A stretch of DNA of 15,104 nucleotides from Cerioporus squamosus (GCA_022592435.1 JABYQS010000703.1:1-15104); one strand, 5' to 3'. Numbered from the stretch's first letter, positions 1 to 9,820 are shown. The notes: generated from the sequence alone by a model not told the origin. Translations and numbers: made by a program.

Positions 1-668
1 TTCAGCGTATAGTACCACGTGACGAGATGTTGGAGAGAGTCGCGGGAGTTGGCAAGTAGGAGGATAGGATCCATATTTGTGACGTAGTCCGGAGGGTCGG
101 ACCTTTCAGAGTCATCAGAGGCCACCGAGGCCGGAGGGGAGTGACTAGAGGGGGGGCCGTCAAAAGTGATGTCGGCGTACTCCAGTCGGGACTTCATGTT
201 CAGGAGCATCTCCTCTACAAGGGAGGACGGTTCATGCAACTCCATCTCAAGTCCCTCTAAACACGTTAGGCTCGCGATGGCAGCATGAAGGCCGGGCAGT
301 CCATTCAAGCAAGACGCCGCGACCTGTATCTCGAGTCGCTTGAGTTGTGTCGTACGCGACACGATAGACACCAGCGTCGTCGCGACCCACGGATCCACGT
401 CCACATATGTGCCAGCGAATACTAGCGAGTGTCGAAGGAAGGGAATCCGGAGACCATGGTCAGCGAGCATATACTGACAGAATGACGGCAACAGGTGTGC
501 GTGGATGGTAACGGATTTCCGTGACAGTAGAAGGTGCTTGCCACCTTCGCGGTATAGCAAGCGGCACGTCTGCATGAGCAGTGTGAATCCCTCCGACATC
601 CTGGAAGGCATCAGGCTCATCATGTTCACAATCACGTCAAACATGGGAGGCTGCTGAGGCTGAGCCAT
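1..668 (-). CDS. F-box/LRR-like hypothetical protein, C-terminus cut off by window edge
   Basis: An uninterrupted frame runs from the ATG at 668 to the left edge (222 codons, no stop), so the 3' end lies outside the window. The N-terminus (residues about 8-50) has the look of a degenerate F-box helix set: hydrophobic positions, then MQTCRLLYREGGKHLLL, where basidiomycete F-box-like proteins carry an L..tCr.L motif. The rest is leucine-spaced sequence (residues 60-165) typical of the LRR-like proteins expanded in agaricomycetes, followed by a low-complexity P/S/D segment (about 171-200) and MDPILLLANSRDSL. The same order recurs in the broken paralogue at 1486-2934, which supports both the frame and the start. 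Function is not known; an adaptor of an SCF ubiquitin ligase would be the family-level guess. No intron is visible. The ATG is preceded by an 11-base G run on the plus strand. Confidence 0.7.
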   Translation of the reverse strand, partial: MAQPQQPPMFDVIVNMMSLMPSRMSEGFTLLMQTCRLLYREGGKHLLLSRKSVTIHAHLLPSFCQYMLADHGLRIPFLRHSLVFAGTYVDVDPWVATTLVSIVSRTTQLKRLEIQVAASCLNGLPGLHAAIASLTCLEGLEMELHEPSSLVEEMLLNMKSRLEYADITFDGPPSSHSPPASVASDDSERSDPPDYVTNMDPILLLANSRDSLQHLVTWYYTL

Positions 669-685
669 GTTTCCGACGTCGTGAA

Positions 686-696
686 GGGGGGGGGGG
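686..696. repeat. Homopolymer run of 11 G
   Basis: Eleven consecutive G on the plus strand (C on the coding strand of the F-box-like gene), 18-28 bases upstream of that gene's ATG. A length-variable tract in the likely 5' UTR; also a common place for sequencing error. Confidence 0.9.
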
Positions 697-867
697 CTAG
701 ATAAGAGAGGATCATATCAGCCTCAATCGTTGGTTTTCTCATATCAAAGGACTCACATCGTTGAAACGGTGACAGGTTGAGAGATGTATCCGTAGGACAA
801 GGCTAGAAACGCGATGAATGGTCGAGTGCTTGAAGTCGAAGCCCACCAGAGCAATGTTCGATGGCGA

Positions 868-972
868 TCAAATACGTGGTGGTTCCATTGTCAAACCCGC
901 CACATCCGATATGAACAACTGACAATAGAGCAAACCGTCAACAAAAGTAACTACGGCGCAAGGACCACTCAC
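868..972 (-). pseudogene. Relic 3' end of an intron-containing gene (copy 1)
   Basis: On the minus strand a 54-nt intron-like segment (972 down to 919) starts GTGAGTGGTCCTTGC and ends CTATTGTCAG; it is followed by a 17-codon exon (918-868) ending in TGA. The same arrangement, with the same intron sequence signature, is found at 3119-3255, again just upstream of an F-box-like gene. The exon products are only loosely alike (both have a Leu-Thr pair midway). Upstream of 972 no long open frame continues, so this is best seen as the decayed tail of a duplicated gene. The product is not recognised. The block could instead be untranslated 5' exons of the F-box-like gene. Confidence 0.3.
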
Positions 973-1485
973 GATACCGCGTGTTTCATCCTGGTCGCCC
1001 GGGGCCGCCTTCCATCACAAATGCTACTGGCACCGAGATATCACGTCAAGCTTTCCGCATCCCAAAGTCCCCACAGTCGTGCAATAAGGAAGACGCTGTA
1101 ACGAGACCGCAAGTCCCGGAACACGCTATAGCTAAGTATCCGGGCTCACCGAGATGTGACGTCTGCTTCAATGCTGACATGTCAGAGGAGCCCAGCAATA
1201 TAGCTACAAGGAGTCAAGTCTGCGCGTTATGACAAAAGCACGTAGCTATGGGGTGGCTATGGGTCGTGTCGCGCAAGAGTTGTCGTGAGCGGGAGGGGGC
1301 AACGAGGTCGGCGCCGCCGGCCAACTGATGGATTGTCAGTAGGCGCTCGATCCCGCACTTCTCGACCGCTTTCGCTCACACTTAGTCCCATGCAGAATCC
1401 AACATAGTTTGTATTGCCGACATGTAGCCTCACTTATCATTACAATGCGGAGGCGTAATGAATCACACAACCTTCGCAAATATGC
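973..1485. other. Intergenic stretch without recognisable gene
   Basis: About 510 bases between the relic exon and the 3' end of the broken F-box-like gene. Short open frames exist on both strands but none has a recognisable motif or plausible length. It may hold decayed upstream exons of the relic at 868-972; no clear exon could be joined. Confidence 0.5.
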
Positions 1486-2934
1486 TTAGGACCAAACACT
1501 CAAGGAATACCACAGTTCGTCCGAGTGCTGACCCTGAATGCGCACAACAAAGCTGTTCAAGCCGGGATGTTCGGACAGAGCAGCTTGTATAGCGTCTTGG
1601 TCCAGTACCGGCATGGCAAGGGTCTCACGAAGTTCGAGACACGGGCAAATGCTGGGATGGGCTACGGAACTGGGGCTGCACGATACCACCAGGACATATC
1701 CGAATGACGCGATCGTAGGCGGAGTCGCCCTGATCACCCTGCGTATCTGAGGTGCAGAACGGTTAGTCGATGTTCGAGAAAAATTTGCAAAAGGACGCAC
1801 AGTGTTGGTCAGGCCTCTGCCCGTAGGCAGACGCTTGACACGAAGATTGACACCCACGGAGACGAGTTGATGAGGGATGGTTTGGAGCCGTGCGACGTAC
1901 TGCTCGGCCTGCTTGAGGTTCCCGGACATTCGAAATATCAGGACTTCAGGCTGAGTGTCTTCGATGACCTTGGCCAGTGCCCATTTCTCCCGTTCATGCC
2001 ATCGAGGGCCTACTGTGTCAAGCACTATGCTCAGCACGGGACACGTGAGGCCGACACTGTATATATGAGTGGCTTGTCCGACAACCGTGTCCAGCCGCTC
2101 CCAGGACCCCTCAAACTGTTGGGCCTCCAGGTTGAAATGGCGTAGGTCATCGTCCCAGTTGCCGTCTTCGCCATTAACGACCCGGAGCGTCCTGATGTTC
2201 GGAAACGCGAGGGTGAAGCACCAGATGAATATGTCCTTGGTGACGAGCTCGAGGTGTGTGACGTTCGGGTATACGACATGGTAATCAATGTCAGCCGCGA
2301 TGAACGACCGCGCGATGATACGTTCCAGGGAACGGCGTGAGTTCGCGAGGAGCATGATAGGGTTCATGTTGTGGTCATCGTAGTCGCGATACTCCGCCTC
2401 CTCAGGCACCGTCTCTGGACGAGAGAGGTCAAACCGCCGCACATGATATCGGCTCGCCTTAGGCGGGACTGCATGTTCATGAGCATCTCCTCGGCGACGT
2501 CGCACTGGAGGTCGAGGCCCATCTCGAACTCTTCGAGACACGTCATGCTCGCGATGGCGGCCGGAAGGTCGGGGACTGCAGCGAACAACCAGTCGGCGGA
2601 GTCGATGCACAGCTTTCCGAGACGGGTGATCCGGGATACGACACCCACGAGCATCCCAGCGGTGAGGGGATCCACTTCCATCTCGGCTTCGCCGCGCAGA
2701 CATAGCGAGCGTCGGAGGAAGGGGATGCGGTAGCCGTCGTCGACGACCATGTAGCGGCAGAACGAGAGCAGGTGCTCTGGAGAATGTCGACCTCTTCCAT
2801 GCTCAGCAGCAACTGCTTGCACCCTCGCGGTGTAATGCCGTGCAGGTCTGCAAGAGGGAAGCGAGGTCGCTTGGAGCCAACATGTTCATCGTGTTGATGA
2901 ACGCGTCGAATGGAATCCGTGGTGAGCGAGGCAT
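1486..2934 (-). pseudogene. F-box/LRR-like gene broken by three -1 frameshifts
   Basis: Paralogue of the gene at 1-668. Translation from the ATG at 2934 gives an F-box-like N-terminus (MPRSPRIPFDAFI, then LLQTCTALHREG) but runs into TGA at about codon 45. Compared with the intact paralogue, one base is missing near 2820 (GGTGCAAG against GGTGGCAAG); the frame then reads CKQLLLSMEEVDIL. A second base is missing near 2780, after which SPEHLLSFCRYMV matches the paralogue. A third base is lost near 2445, after which FDLSRPETVPEE and MNPIMLLANSRRSLERI continue to the stop at 1486. The three losses add up to 3, so the last frame equals the first. The C-terminal part (HPGLNSFVVR... WYSLSV) is the kind of end seen in these LRR-like proteins. 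A long frame of 405 codons (2703-1486) covers the C-terminal two thirds, but its first 90 or so codons are out of the ancestral frame. Likely a pseudogene; assembly error is the alternative. Confidence 0.65.
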
Positions 2935-3118
2935 GGTCTCGACGTCGTCCGCTTGTCGACTATAGTTAAGGTCAGTCAATGGTCATCAAGATGTGCAAGG
3001 GATACATGACATACAAGACTGTAGCGTTCGCCGTTAACCAAAGAGGGGGGTTGATAGGCGACGACTCGAGATGAGCCTGAAGGTAGCTGTCAATGGCTAG
3101 GATGTGTGTCGTCTTGAC

Positions 3119-3732
3119 TCAAACGCACAGCGCGACAACGTACGGTAGGTGATTTATACGCATAACATACGTCGTCAACGATGCGCTGCCCCGCATACGC
3201 CACTGACAATAGACCGAGCATCAACAAAAGCAATGATGATGCAAGGACCACCTACGAGCACCGTGGGATCCTCGTCCGCGTCGCATCGCCTGGCTAAACC
3301 CACCGAAGTGTGCTTGACAATTGGCAATCTGCTGACGGCGCCCTGCATCGCTAGGCTGGTCAACCATCCGCACCGAGAAGTCGTAGGCGCCTAGTCGTTG
3401 TCGAGGTGACTCGAGGAGAACCATCATCGATCATCTCCGATTACGAGAATCGCAATCGGAGCGTGCAGGTGGTACCGAGACCATCGTTGAGTCTGGAACT
3501 GTCAGGATGGCCGTCAGCAACTGTGTAAGGTGCAAGGATCACCTACGCTGCGAAACACGACCTGATCATACTCAGCAACGAGATATGTAGTCAGCCAAGC
3601 CAGCTCGACGATTGACCGTCTTGACAATGGGCCCTGAGCGACTTTCGACACCTGTTTCTCTCGCGCAACCTGACAATAGGGACGATGTCAGATAATTCTT
3701 ATGACCACAACCACAGTGAGATGACCACTTAC
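3119..3732 (-). pseudogene. Possible multi-exon gene or gene relic, unrecognised (copy 2)
   Basis: Four intron-like segments with good GT...AG ends lie on the minus strand: 3732-3670 (GTAAGT...CTATTGTCAG, 63 nt), 3546-3499 (GTAGGTGATCCTTGC...CTGACAG, 48 nt), 3255-3203 (GTAGGTGGTCCTTGC...CTATTGTCAG, 53 nt) and, weaker, a 54-nt segment starting GTAATC and ending CTAG in about 3444-3391. Removing the last three leaves one continuous phase-0 frame from 3669 to the TGA at 3119, with pieces such as SIVELAWLTTYLVAEYDQVV, WLTSLAMQGAVSRLPIVKH and SLTTYVMRINHLPYVVALCV. The join to the exon before 3732 does not keep this frame, so the gene is either misread or decayed. No family is recognised. The copy at 868-972 carries the same last intron. 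It sits 185 bases upstream of the broken F-box-like gene, as copy 1 sits 200 bases upstream of the intact one. Confidence 0.3.
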
Positions 3733-4422
3733 CAATTGCTGAACTCGCCCAGCGCGCATCGCAGAGTCGTAACCCCGGTATGCCAGTGAGCCGTGCTCGC
3801 GAGACCTGAAAACATGGCTCTCAGCGACAAGAACAGGATGCTCGAGCTCGAGTAGTCCTCTTCGTATGCACCGCGCATATTATCGACGACCTCAGTCTCG
3901 AGACCAGCAAAAGACTTCAACACAACAGAAAGACCAAGGACGCCAGTTCGCAAAAGCAGAAGCAGAGAGCGACGGTCACGATGTCATTCACTACGCCAAC
4001 CCGCATAGCGGGAGGCCAGATTACTACGCTGTACAGAGCGGGAACGAAACGAACGAGGGGGCTTGAGCTACTAGGCTGACGCAACGCGATAAGGATATAC
4101 GGATACAAAGCGGAGACACAGGAACGGGAACGGGAACCAAGAGCGTGGGCGAGAACGTGAACGTGACTGTGGGATGATGCAGGTAGCTAGGTATATGGCA
4201 GCGTCCCCTGCTGGACTGGGCAACAGGCGGGGGCTGGTGGTGGATGCGTGGTGGATATGGGTTCAGATGATGGGCGATAGGGATACAATGGGCGTCTGAA
4301 GGCAGAGAGGGAAGAGCAGCATAGATGGGGTAGGGGCAGTCGAGCGTTCAGACATAAGCAATACAGAGCAGGAAGCAAGAGAGCGGAGAGAGCGAGAGCG
4401 AGGGAACGACAGTGGTTAGGTT
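3733..4422. other. Spacer downstream of receptor A, purine-rich, no clear gene
   Basis: No convincing coding region. Around 4090-4175 the plus strand is a purine-rich imperfect repeat (GGAACGGGAACGGGAACC and GAGAACGTGAACGTGA), and 4376-4402 is GAGAGCGAGAGCGAG-like; both fall in the expected 3' UTR or downstream flank of receptor A. Minus-strand bases near 3805-3733 could be one more exon of the unrecognised gene (acceptor TTTTCAG, donor GTAAGT). Confidence 0.5.
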
Positions 4423-6262
4423 TTAGTGGGTCTCCGTGCGGACAGTGACCGTGATGCTCCCGCGCATCTCCGGGTCGTCCGGAAGCGCCATCGGCGAACC
4501 GATCGGGAAGACCGTCGGGGGTGAGAACGGGCGGTGGTACGAGGGCACGGCGTGCGCAACGGTGCCGACCACCAGGGGCGGCGTCGGCGGCCTGCTCGGC
4601 GGGTGCTCTTCCGAGATGACGATGTGCGCGGCGTCACCGTCGTCGTAAGAGAGGGACGAGGAGGCAGAGGGGCTGGTGGGCGTCGATGGGATCGACTGCA
4701 GAGGCAGGCCCTTCTCCGAGTCGAAGGGGAAGGCGTGCTCGATGGGCGTGGCATAGGTGTCGTAGATGCTGAGGGTCGTGGTCGTGTCTGTAGGGGAGAT
4801 GGGGGACATCGCCATCTTGTCGAGGTTGACGTCGAGGACGTCCTGGAGCATGTCAGAGCCGTTGGACTTTGGTCGCTTGAAGTAGACGGGGAGCGTGTAG
4901 GGGGGCAGCGGCTCCTGCTCGACGGACTTTGAGTTGTCTGATGCGCGCACAAAGCTGTTCATAGCGTCAGCACACACCCCACAGCCATCGTGAAGGCACA
5001 GATACGAACCTGGGAATAGCTTGTTTGGAGGAGCGCGGCTCTGGCTTCGCTAAGCCGAAACGTTTGGCGACGGTCCAGAAGAGCGTGCTGTAGTTCCTGC
5101 GAGCTTCCTCGGCGAAGCCAAACAGAAGGAAGAATATGATGGCACAGATGGGGAAAATCCAGCGTCCGAGCTCGGCCGAGACGGTGAAGGCACGGTTTGC
5201 GCGCCAGACGAAGCCGGGAATCTGTTCGACATGCCAGAACTGGTAGTGAGTGTTGGCCCAGGAGACCCAAGGGTCCATTTGGACGCCGTCGTTGTTGATC
5301 CACATATTCAGGACAGTCAGAGGAACGTTGCAGGTCATGTCGATGCACGCGAGCAAGAGCAGACGGAAGTATCGGCTGACTGTCATCGAGCTCGACTTGG
5401 AGATGACGTCGCGGAACTGCATGCGCCTGACCCAGAAGGCGCGTAAGGTAAGACCTATGTCATCGAGCTTGAGTACACGGGACACTGAAGGGAAATGTAG
5501 CAGATCGGACGTACCACTGTAGACGAACGAGACGAGAGCAAGCAGAGGAGGCCACATATACACAAGAGGGTATGCCGGAGGAGTGTTGTAGATAGTGGGA
5601 ACGCAACCAATATCTTCAAGGATGTTGAAGCGGTGTCCTGGAGGAGGGAGTCAGTCGCCATTACCCCTTACGAGGTGCGTGCGCGGTACCTTGTACGACA
5701 TAGTCTGCAGTTGAGAAAGCGGTCAGGGTTCATGTGCGCAGCCATATGGAAGAAGATCACGTACGCAGGACCATGACAATGACGGGAATGCCAACGCCTA
5801 TCGAAAGGTCGATGTAAATTGCTTTACGGCGCTGAAAACATAGTGAATGAGAGAATAGCGGAAAGGGGAGTTGTCTCAACGTACTTCGCGCACGGATGTC
5901 GTCACATAGCTCGTCGAGGCGATCTTGTAAAGCCGTCTACTTATGCAAGCACTTGCGGCCGGAATGCCGACGCCGGCACCGATGAGGAACTTGGTAGCTG
6001 GTGGGGGACTGCTCAACGTCGTCCGATGGACATGGACACAAAGATGCTACTCACAGATGTCGCACCAAATAGGAGCACTGTTGATGATGTTACCGCGCCA
6101 GATGATAGAGTCGACAAACTGAATCAGGCTGGCCAGCGATGCCCAGACCATGTAGATGCATGTGCCGGCGTTCCAAGCCTGGAAGTGCCATGGTAGGGGG
6201 ACGAGGGCGAGGATGAAGCCGAGAAAGGCGAACACGGGGAAGAGAGGGTAAGTCGGGTCCAT
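4423..6262 (-). CDS. STE3: STE3-type pheromone receptor A (7 exons, 500 aa)
   Basis: A seven-transmembrane G-protein-coupled receptor for farnesylated peptide pheromones, acting at the plasma membrane and signalling through a heterotrimeric G protein to the mating MAPK cascade (known for the family). Exons on the minus strand: 6262-6055, 5997-5885, 5831-5765, 5704-5690, 5637-5515, 5454-5010, 4954-4423; introns are 52-60 nt with GT/AG ends, and every junction keeps the frame. MDPTYP is the first ATG and matches receptor B. Family marks seen: PLPWH (residues 22-26), PIWCDIS (64-70), IPAASACISRRLYKIAS (81-97), GHRFNILEDIGC (135-146), SRYFRLLLLA (202-211), PWVSWANTHYQFW (237-249), FGFAEEAR (287-294). 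Predicted membrane helices lie at about 7-27, 36-54, 72-92, 112-132, 157-175, 205-225 and 272-290. The cytoplasmic tail of about 205 residues is rich in S, T and P. Keeping the last intron would stop the protein 17 residues after P323. Oddity: a 15-nt exon (5704-5690). The gene looks intact. Confidence 0.93.
5690..5704 (-). other. 15-nt microexon of receptor A
   Basis: Between introns 5764-5705 and 5689-5638 only 15 bases are exonic; they give most of H-Y-V-V-Q-G after joining. In receptor B the same residues (YVVSG) lie in one 138-nt exon, exactly 15 + 123, so the second intron is present in A and absent in B. Confidence 0.75.
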
Positions 6263-6293
6263 GGACTGCGTCGTGAGCACGAAGGGCCAGAGA

Positions 6294-6378
6294 AAGGGGG
6301 AGTACGATCGTCCGCGAACATCATGCGAGGTCGTTATAATGTCGATTCACCGCGCGGACAATCGTCTTTGTGCACAAT
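6294..6378 (-). promoter_or_regulatory. Receptor A promoter with elements shared with receptor B
   Basis: Upstream of the ATG at 6262 the plus strand carries AAGGGGGAGTACG (6294-6306), ATTATAA-type TATA on the minus strand (6340-6335), GCGGACAAT (6354-6362) and CTTTGTGCACAAT (6366-6378). AAGGGGGAGTACG, GCGGACAAT and TTTGT(G/T)CACAA all recur upstream of receptor B in the same order. ACAAAG and ACAAT cores are the kind bound by HMG-box mating regulators (Prf1/Mat2 type); binding here is inferred. Confidence 0.5.
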
Positions 6379-8320
6379 AGCATGAGTGCGCGTTACATCT
6401 CGCCGAGTCGCCGCACTGGCGTTCGCTGGACAGCGCATGTTTGCACCTATTTATACTCAATAGCCGCCCGCTGCTTCCGTCGGCGCGTCTATCGTGCGTA
6501 GAGCAGTCAGTCGTCGTGAATAGACCGTGGCCGGTAACTTCTACGGCTCACTGCACTGATATTCACACCGTTGTAGTAGCACGCACTAGTGCTTCTACGC
6601 TGCGGAGTCTGGGAGTACATACTGAACTTCACGTCGCTGCGAGCGCTTCCCAGACGCGTTAGCTGGCAGGCAGGGAAGTAGGTTTCCGCCTCACACCAAC
6701 TTGGCACAGACTGTCCAGTTTTCCGCAAGACCATCACAGCCGCGGAGTCGTCAATTATTGAGAAAGATTCCGGGAAGCTCGCTGTGCCTCCCTAGGCCTC
6801 CCTCTTCCAGTGCACAATGGATTCCGGCATCGTTAACTGCATTGTCTGGGCCGGCGAATTCAGGTCTTACGTGAGTTCACCGGACTATATACGCCATGCG
6901 AGCAGCATGTGGACGACGTGCCCGCCAAGTCACCGGTCTGATGAGGTAGCCAGCTGATCAGATATGGAGTACAATGGTATCATGAGCGATTCCTACGCAC
7001 GGTGTCCTGAATATGTCATTGTTCACCTCTGTTGGCGTTTGGGAGTCTAAACATCATGAAATTTGTCAAAATCTCTCCCGCGTCAGACTTCTGCACTACC
7101 TGCAGGCGTGAGAGTGGTTTCTCGTACCAACCGAATACTTCCCACATGGCTGAACTCGGAGTCGCGCAGAGGGACGCGCGGGCGTAAAGGAGTAGCGCGA
7201 ACAACAAGGGGTCCAGCAACGCCAGTACCCCCGTCAAATACTATACAGTTGCCGTGTTTTGATAGGCCAAGGACAGTACGAGTCGCAAGTTGTCGAGGCG
7301 ACGTCGTGGACGTTAAGAGGATGCCGTGGAGTCGCTGAGGGGGCCGCAGCAGTGACCATGCCCAGCGCTTCGATTACCATATCTGTCATATCAAGCAAAC
7401 CTTCCCACGCCACAATCGCGAGTCACCTCGCGTTCGAGCGTGGATTGAACATGAACTTGAACCATGTGAACCACCTCAACCATCTTGACCTTCGTGCATG
7501 GTAGCACACATCGCTCTCCACTAGCAACTCCCCCAAGCCAGTCCGCCAACCCGATTGACCAAATGCCATGATACCTGTTCGAGACCACAGTGTGCGTTGG
7601 ACCTCCTGCAAGAACGCCTCAAGTTCACCAACGCTTCGACGCGATCTTCACTCCCGATGCCTACCGTCCTATCGAAGACATGTGCATTACTACTTGCCTG
7701 AGCTTGACCCACTCGACGCGTTCCCACAACGGCAAGAAGGGAGCGCGAAGATACATGTTTATTTGTATGGTACGTCTCATCAGCTACTCAAACCAGCAAG
7801 TAGGAGTTTGGAAGGAGGGTGGGGTGATAGTACGAGGGAGAAGCGTTGGGAGTGAAGGAAAGTAAGGGGCTGCTCTTGGAACGGTGGGCGGCGGCCGTCA
7901 AGGCCGGTGGTTACGGTTTGGGAATCGTCGGGGCAGTTACGGACATAGACAGAGGCTTCGCGAGAAACGGGAGAGAGGCTAACAGTACACAATATACAGG
8001 GGAGAGACGACCAAGAATCAAGAACATAGTATTCTGCATACACCAGGTGCGTCAGCAGACTCCTTTCGCGAGGACACCAGTTGCACACTCACCACATCGA
8101 ACGAAAAGTGCCTGCAAGGTTGCCGCACATAGATAGTCGGAGTTGCCCCCCCGAGTCGGGGCCGTCCACGACAATACCGGGATACATGGAGGAGAGCTAC
8201 AGCTGCATGCGACGGTTAGCACAGCGCGCAGCCGAAGAGGAATGCCCACGTACGTCTAACGATATCGTCCGTTCACGAAGAGTCCATTGCTAATATATAT
8301 GTATAACTTAGACGAGGTCT
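6379..8320. other. Non-coding spacer between receptor A and the first pheromone gene
   Basis: Nearly 2 kb with only short frames lacking recognisable domains and no CAAX-ending reading frame on either strand. A stretch at 7441-7500 is a loose repeat of AAC/CAT triplets on the plus strand. A short frame at about 7590-7760 reads somewhat like protein (HVHYYLPELDPLDAF in one frame, RFDAIFTPDAYRPIEDMCITT in another), perhaps a gene remnant, but it cannot be named. Confidence 0.5.
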
Positions 8321-8326
8321 AAGAGG

Positions 8327-8379
8327 CTGTCGGATTGTCAGCATTCGGTGCGACAACGAAGGACGACAGCTGCACCCAC
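8327..8379 (-). other. Probable 3'-UTR intron of the 40-aa pheromone gene
   Basis: On the minus strand, 8 bases after the stop codon, GTGGGT (8379-8374) opens a 53-nt segment with a branch-like TGCTGACAAT and the acceptor GACAG ending at 8327. Similar introns sit just after the stops of the other two complete precursor genes. Confidence 0.45.
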
Positions 8380-8387
8380 CGCAGGAC

Positions 8388-8510
8388 TCAAGCTATGATA
8401 CAGTATACGCCGGCTCTCGATGGGGCGTCCTCGTCGACAGGGATGCCGCCGGGCAGGTCGACGACGTCGGAGGTGATCTCGGTGAAGAGCGATATGGAGA
8501 AGTCGTCCAT
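8388..8510 (-). CDS. Lipopeptide mating pheromone precursor, 40 aa, CIIA
   Basis: A small acidic precursor starting MDDFSISLF and ending GVYCIIA, a CAAX box at the exact C-terminus. In the family the cysteine is farnesylated, the last three residues are removed, the cysteine is carboxymethylated and the N-terminal part is cut off before export. Cleavage at the charged pair DE (residues 26-27) would leave DAPSRAGVYC; this site is inferred. The frame is open further upstream, but the internal ATG at 8510 is chosen because MDDF matches the starts of the other precursors and the resulting size is typical. It lies on the opposite strand from the other precursors. It should signal to a STE3-type receptor of a compatible partner, not to the two receptors in this haplotype. 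Confidence 0.85.
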   Translation of the reverse strand: MDDFSISLFTEITSDVVDLPGGIPVDEDAPSRAGVYCIIA

Positions 8511-9618
8511 GGCGATCAATGGCGGTAGGTGACCGGTGATGTTGTGTGAAGTACGGGCAGGGGATGGGGTTGCGCGAAGTGAGGGGGTTCGTTTGTGGAT
8601 GTGGGGATACATGTACGACGAGGGGGCCTATTGTTCCACGAGGTAAGTCGGTGTCCAAGCAGGCGAGTGTCAGTTGCAGTACGTCAAGTGTTCCTCCGGT
8701 CGGACGACTAGGAGGGCCATCCGACGGCACTGGCACTTTTTGCCCTGATTTTACCGTGATTTACTCGGGAGTCGAGTGGACTCAAGCGGTCTCGAGCGGT
8801 CGGCGCTTAGCCGGCGCTCCCCATTGTTCCTCACCGTGCAAACACACTGCTGCCAAATGAATCCACAGGTAAGTGTGGCCCTAATTGTCCCGGCTTCCTA
8901 TGCTCCGGCTCATCCGTGATGTTTGCTGAACACACTTCGCTTTGCCTTCGTGCCAGAACCTCCTCAAAGCGGACCTTCGGGTCCCTCCTCTCGTCAAGCT
9001 GATTGCCCGATATGGCAAGTCGGAATTCCGGGGTAGGTCTAGGCTATGTTCAACTCCGCTCGCGTGGTGGGCCTCCCGCAACATACAAAGCTGCGGGACC
9101 GCGGCATAGTTGGCTGCAGACCACTCAAACGCCCTGCGCTTCGATCTTCAGGAGGGAACCAACCGGTCGCAGAGTCGTACCGTACCCATTCAAGTTGTTT
9201 GAGGTGAGCAAATTGCAGACTATTTGTGCAGGGGTCATACCCCGTCCTCGCCGCCAATCTCTGCGCTTCCATAGCCGTGGGCACGCCGCACTGAGCGGTC
9301 GGAGTATACGACGCCGTCGCCCCTGGTTGCAGTAATCTCGTGCATGCTGCTCGGTCGCCGGTCGGCAACCCACGCTCGGGCGCGTTGCATTGTTCCAGAC
9401 TCCAGAGTCCCCCCTTTTGTGCACCTCCGTACTCACCTCTCTCCATTAGATAGGCTTCCCCTCTGCTACCCTTCCCTCATATCACATCCCGACAAACTCC
9501 CCGCATACACACTCGCACTCGCACTCGCTCACGCACCGACACCCGCGCACGAGCACGCGCACCCACACACGCACACGCAGCTCCTTCACCATCGCTGCCT
9601 TCCTCGCGCACTGTTACT
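8511..9618. promoter_or_regulatory. Divergent spacer between two pheromone genes with repeated ATTGTTCC
   Basis: This 1.1 kb separates two divergently transcribed precursor genes, so it must hold both promoters. ATTGTTCC occurs three times on the plus strand: 8630-8637, 8823-8830 and 9389-9396. TTTTGTGCACC at about 9414-9424 matches the TTTGTGCAC element of receptor A. No convincing coding region is seen here. Confidence 0.45.
9507..9580 (+). repeat. CA/CG-rich simple-sequence tract in a pheromone 5' UTR
   Basis: Imperfect tandem CGCACT, GCACGC and CACACG units run for about 75 bases, ending about 40 bases before the ATG of the 44-aa precursor. Pyrimidine-rich leader sequence of this kind is common just upstream of fungal start codons. 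Confidence 0.7.
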
Positions 9619-9753
9619 ATGGACGATTTCTTCGTCATCGCCGACGTCGTCTGCGACCCCGCGGACGACCAACCTCTTCCTGACCCCGACTGTCCCGTCG
9701 ACGCCGAGCGGTACGGGTCGGGTCAGTCGACGTTCTACTGCGTCATCGCATGA
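9619..9753 (+). CDS. Lipopeptide mating pheromone precursor, 44 aa, CVIA
   Basis: Starts MDDFFVIADVV and ends QSTFYCVIA, with the CAAX motif CVIA immediately before TGA. The precursor is acidic (many D and P in residues 9-30) and carries the Glu-Arg pair (residues 30-31) that in many basidiomycete precursors lies at or next to the N-terminal cut, giving a peptide of about 10 residues, YGSGQSTFYC, or one residue longer. Farnesylation and methylation of the cysteine are expected from the family. The last 18 bases including the stop are identical to those of the 67-aa precursor at 11250-11267, and both start MDDFF, so the two are likely duplicates. ATTGTTCC lies 230 bases upstream. Confidence 0.9.
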   Translation: MDDFFVIADVVCDPADDQPLPDPDCPVDAERYGSGQSTFYCVIA

Positions 9754-9763
9754 GCGCACCTCT

Positions 9764-9820
9764 GTAGGTCGACATCGTCCCCGTCAGCCCTGCTGTCCCG
9801 GCTGACGATGTCTCCCGCAG
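9764..9820 (+). other. Probable 3'-UTR intron of the 44-aa pheromone gene
   Basis: GTAGGT begins 11 bases after the stop; the 57-nt segment has a textbook branch site (GGCTGACGATG) and acceptor TCTCCCGCAG at 9820. Position and size match the other two pheromone genes. Confidence 0.5.

Noticed and set aside
4416..4952. 178-codon minus-strand frame in the receptor A tail
   Set aside because: Arg/Ser/Pro-rich shadow of the true tail frame, which joins in phase to the upstream receptor exon.
6817..6870. Possible small first exon (MDSGIVNCIVWAGEF...) followed by GTGAGT
   Set aside because: Good start context and donor, but no downstream exon could be joined and CIVW is not a terminal CAAX box.
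7568..7865. Protein-like fragments on the plus strand ending near a GTACGT donor
   Set aside because: Plausible-looking residues occur in two different frames and no family is recognised; could be a relic but not supportable as a gene.
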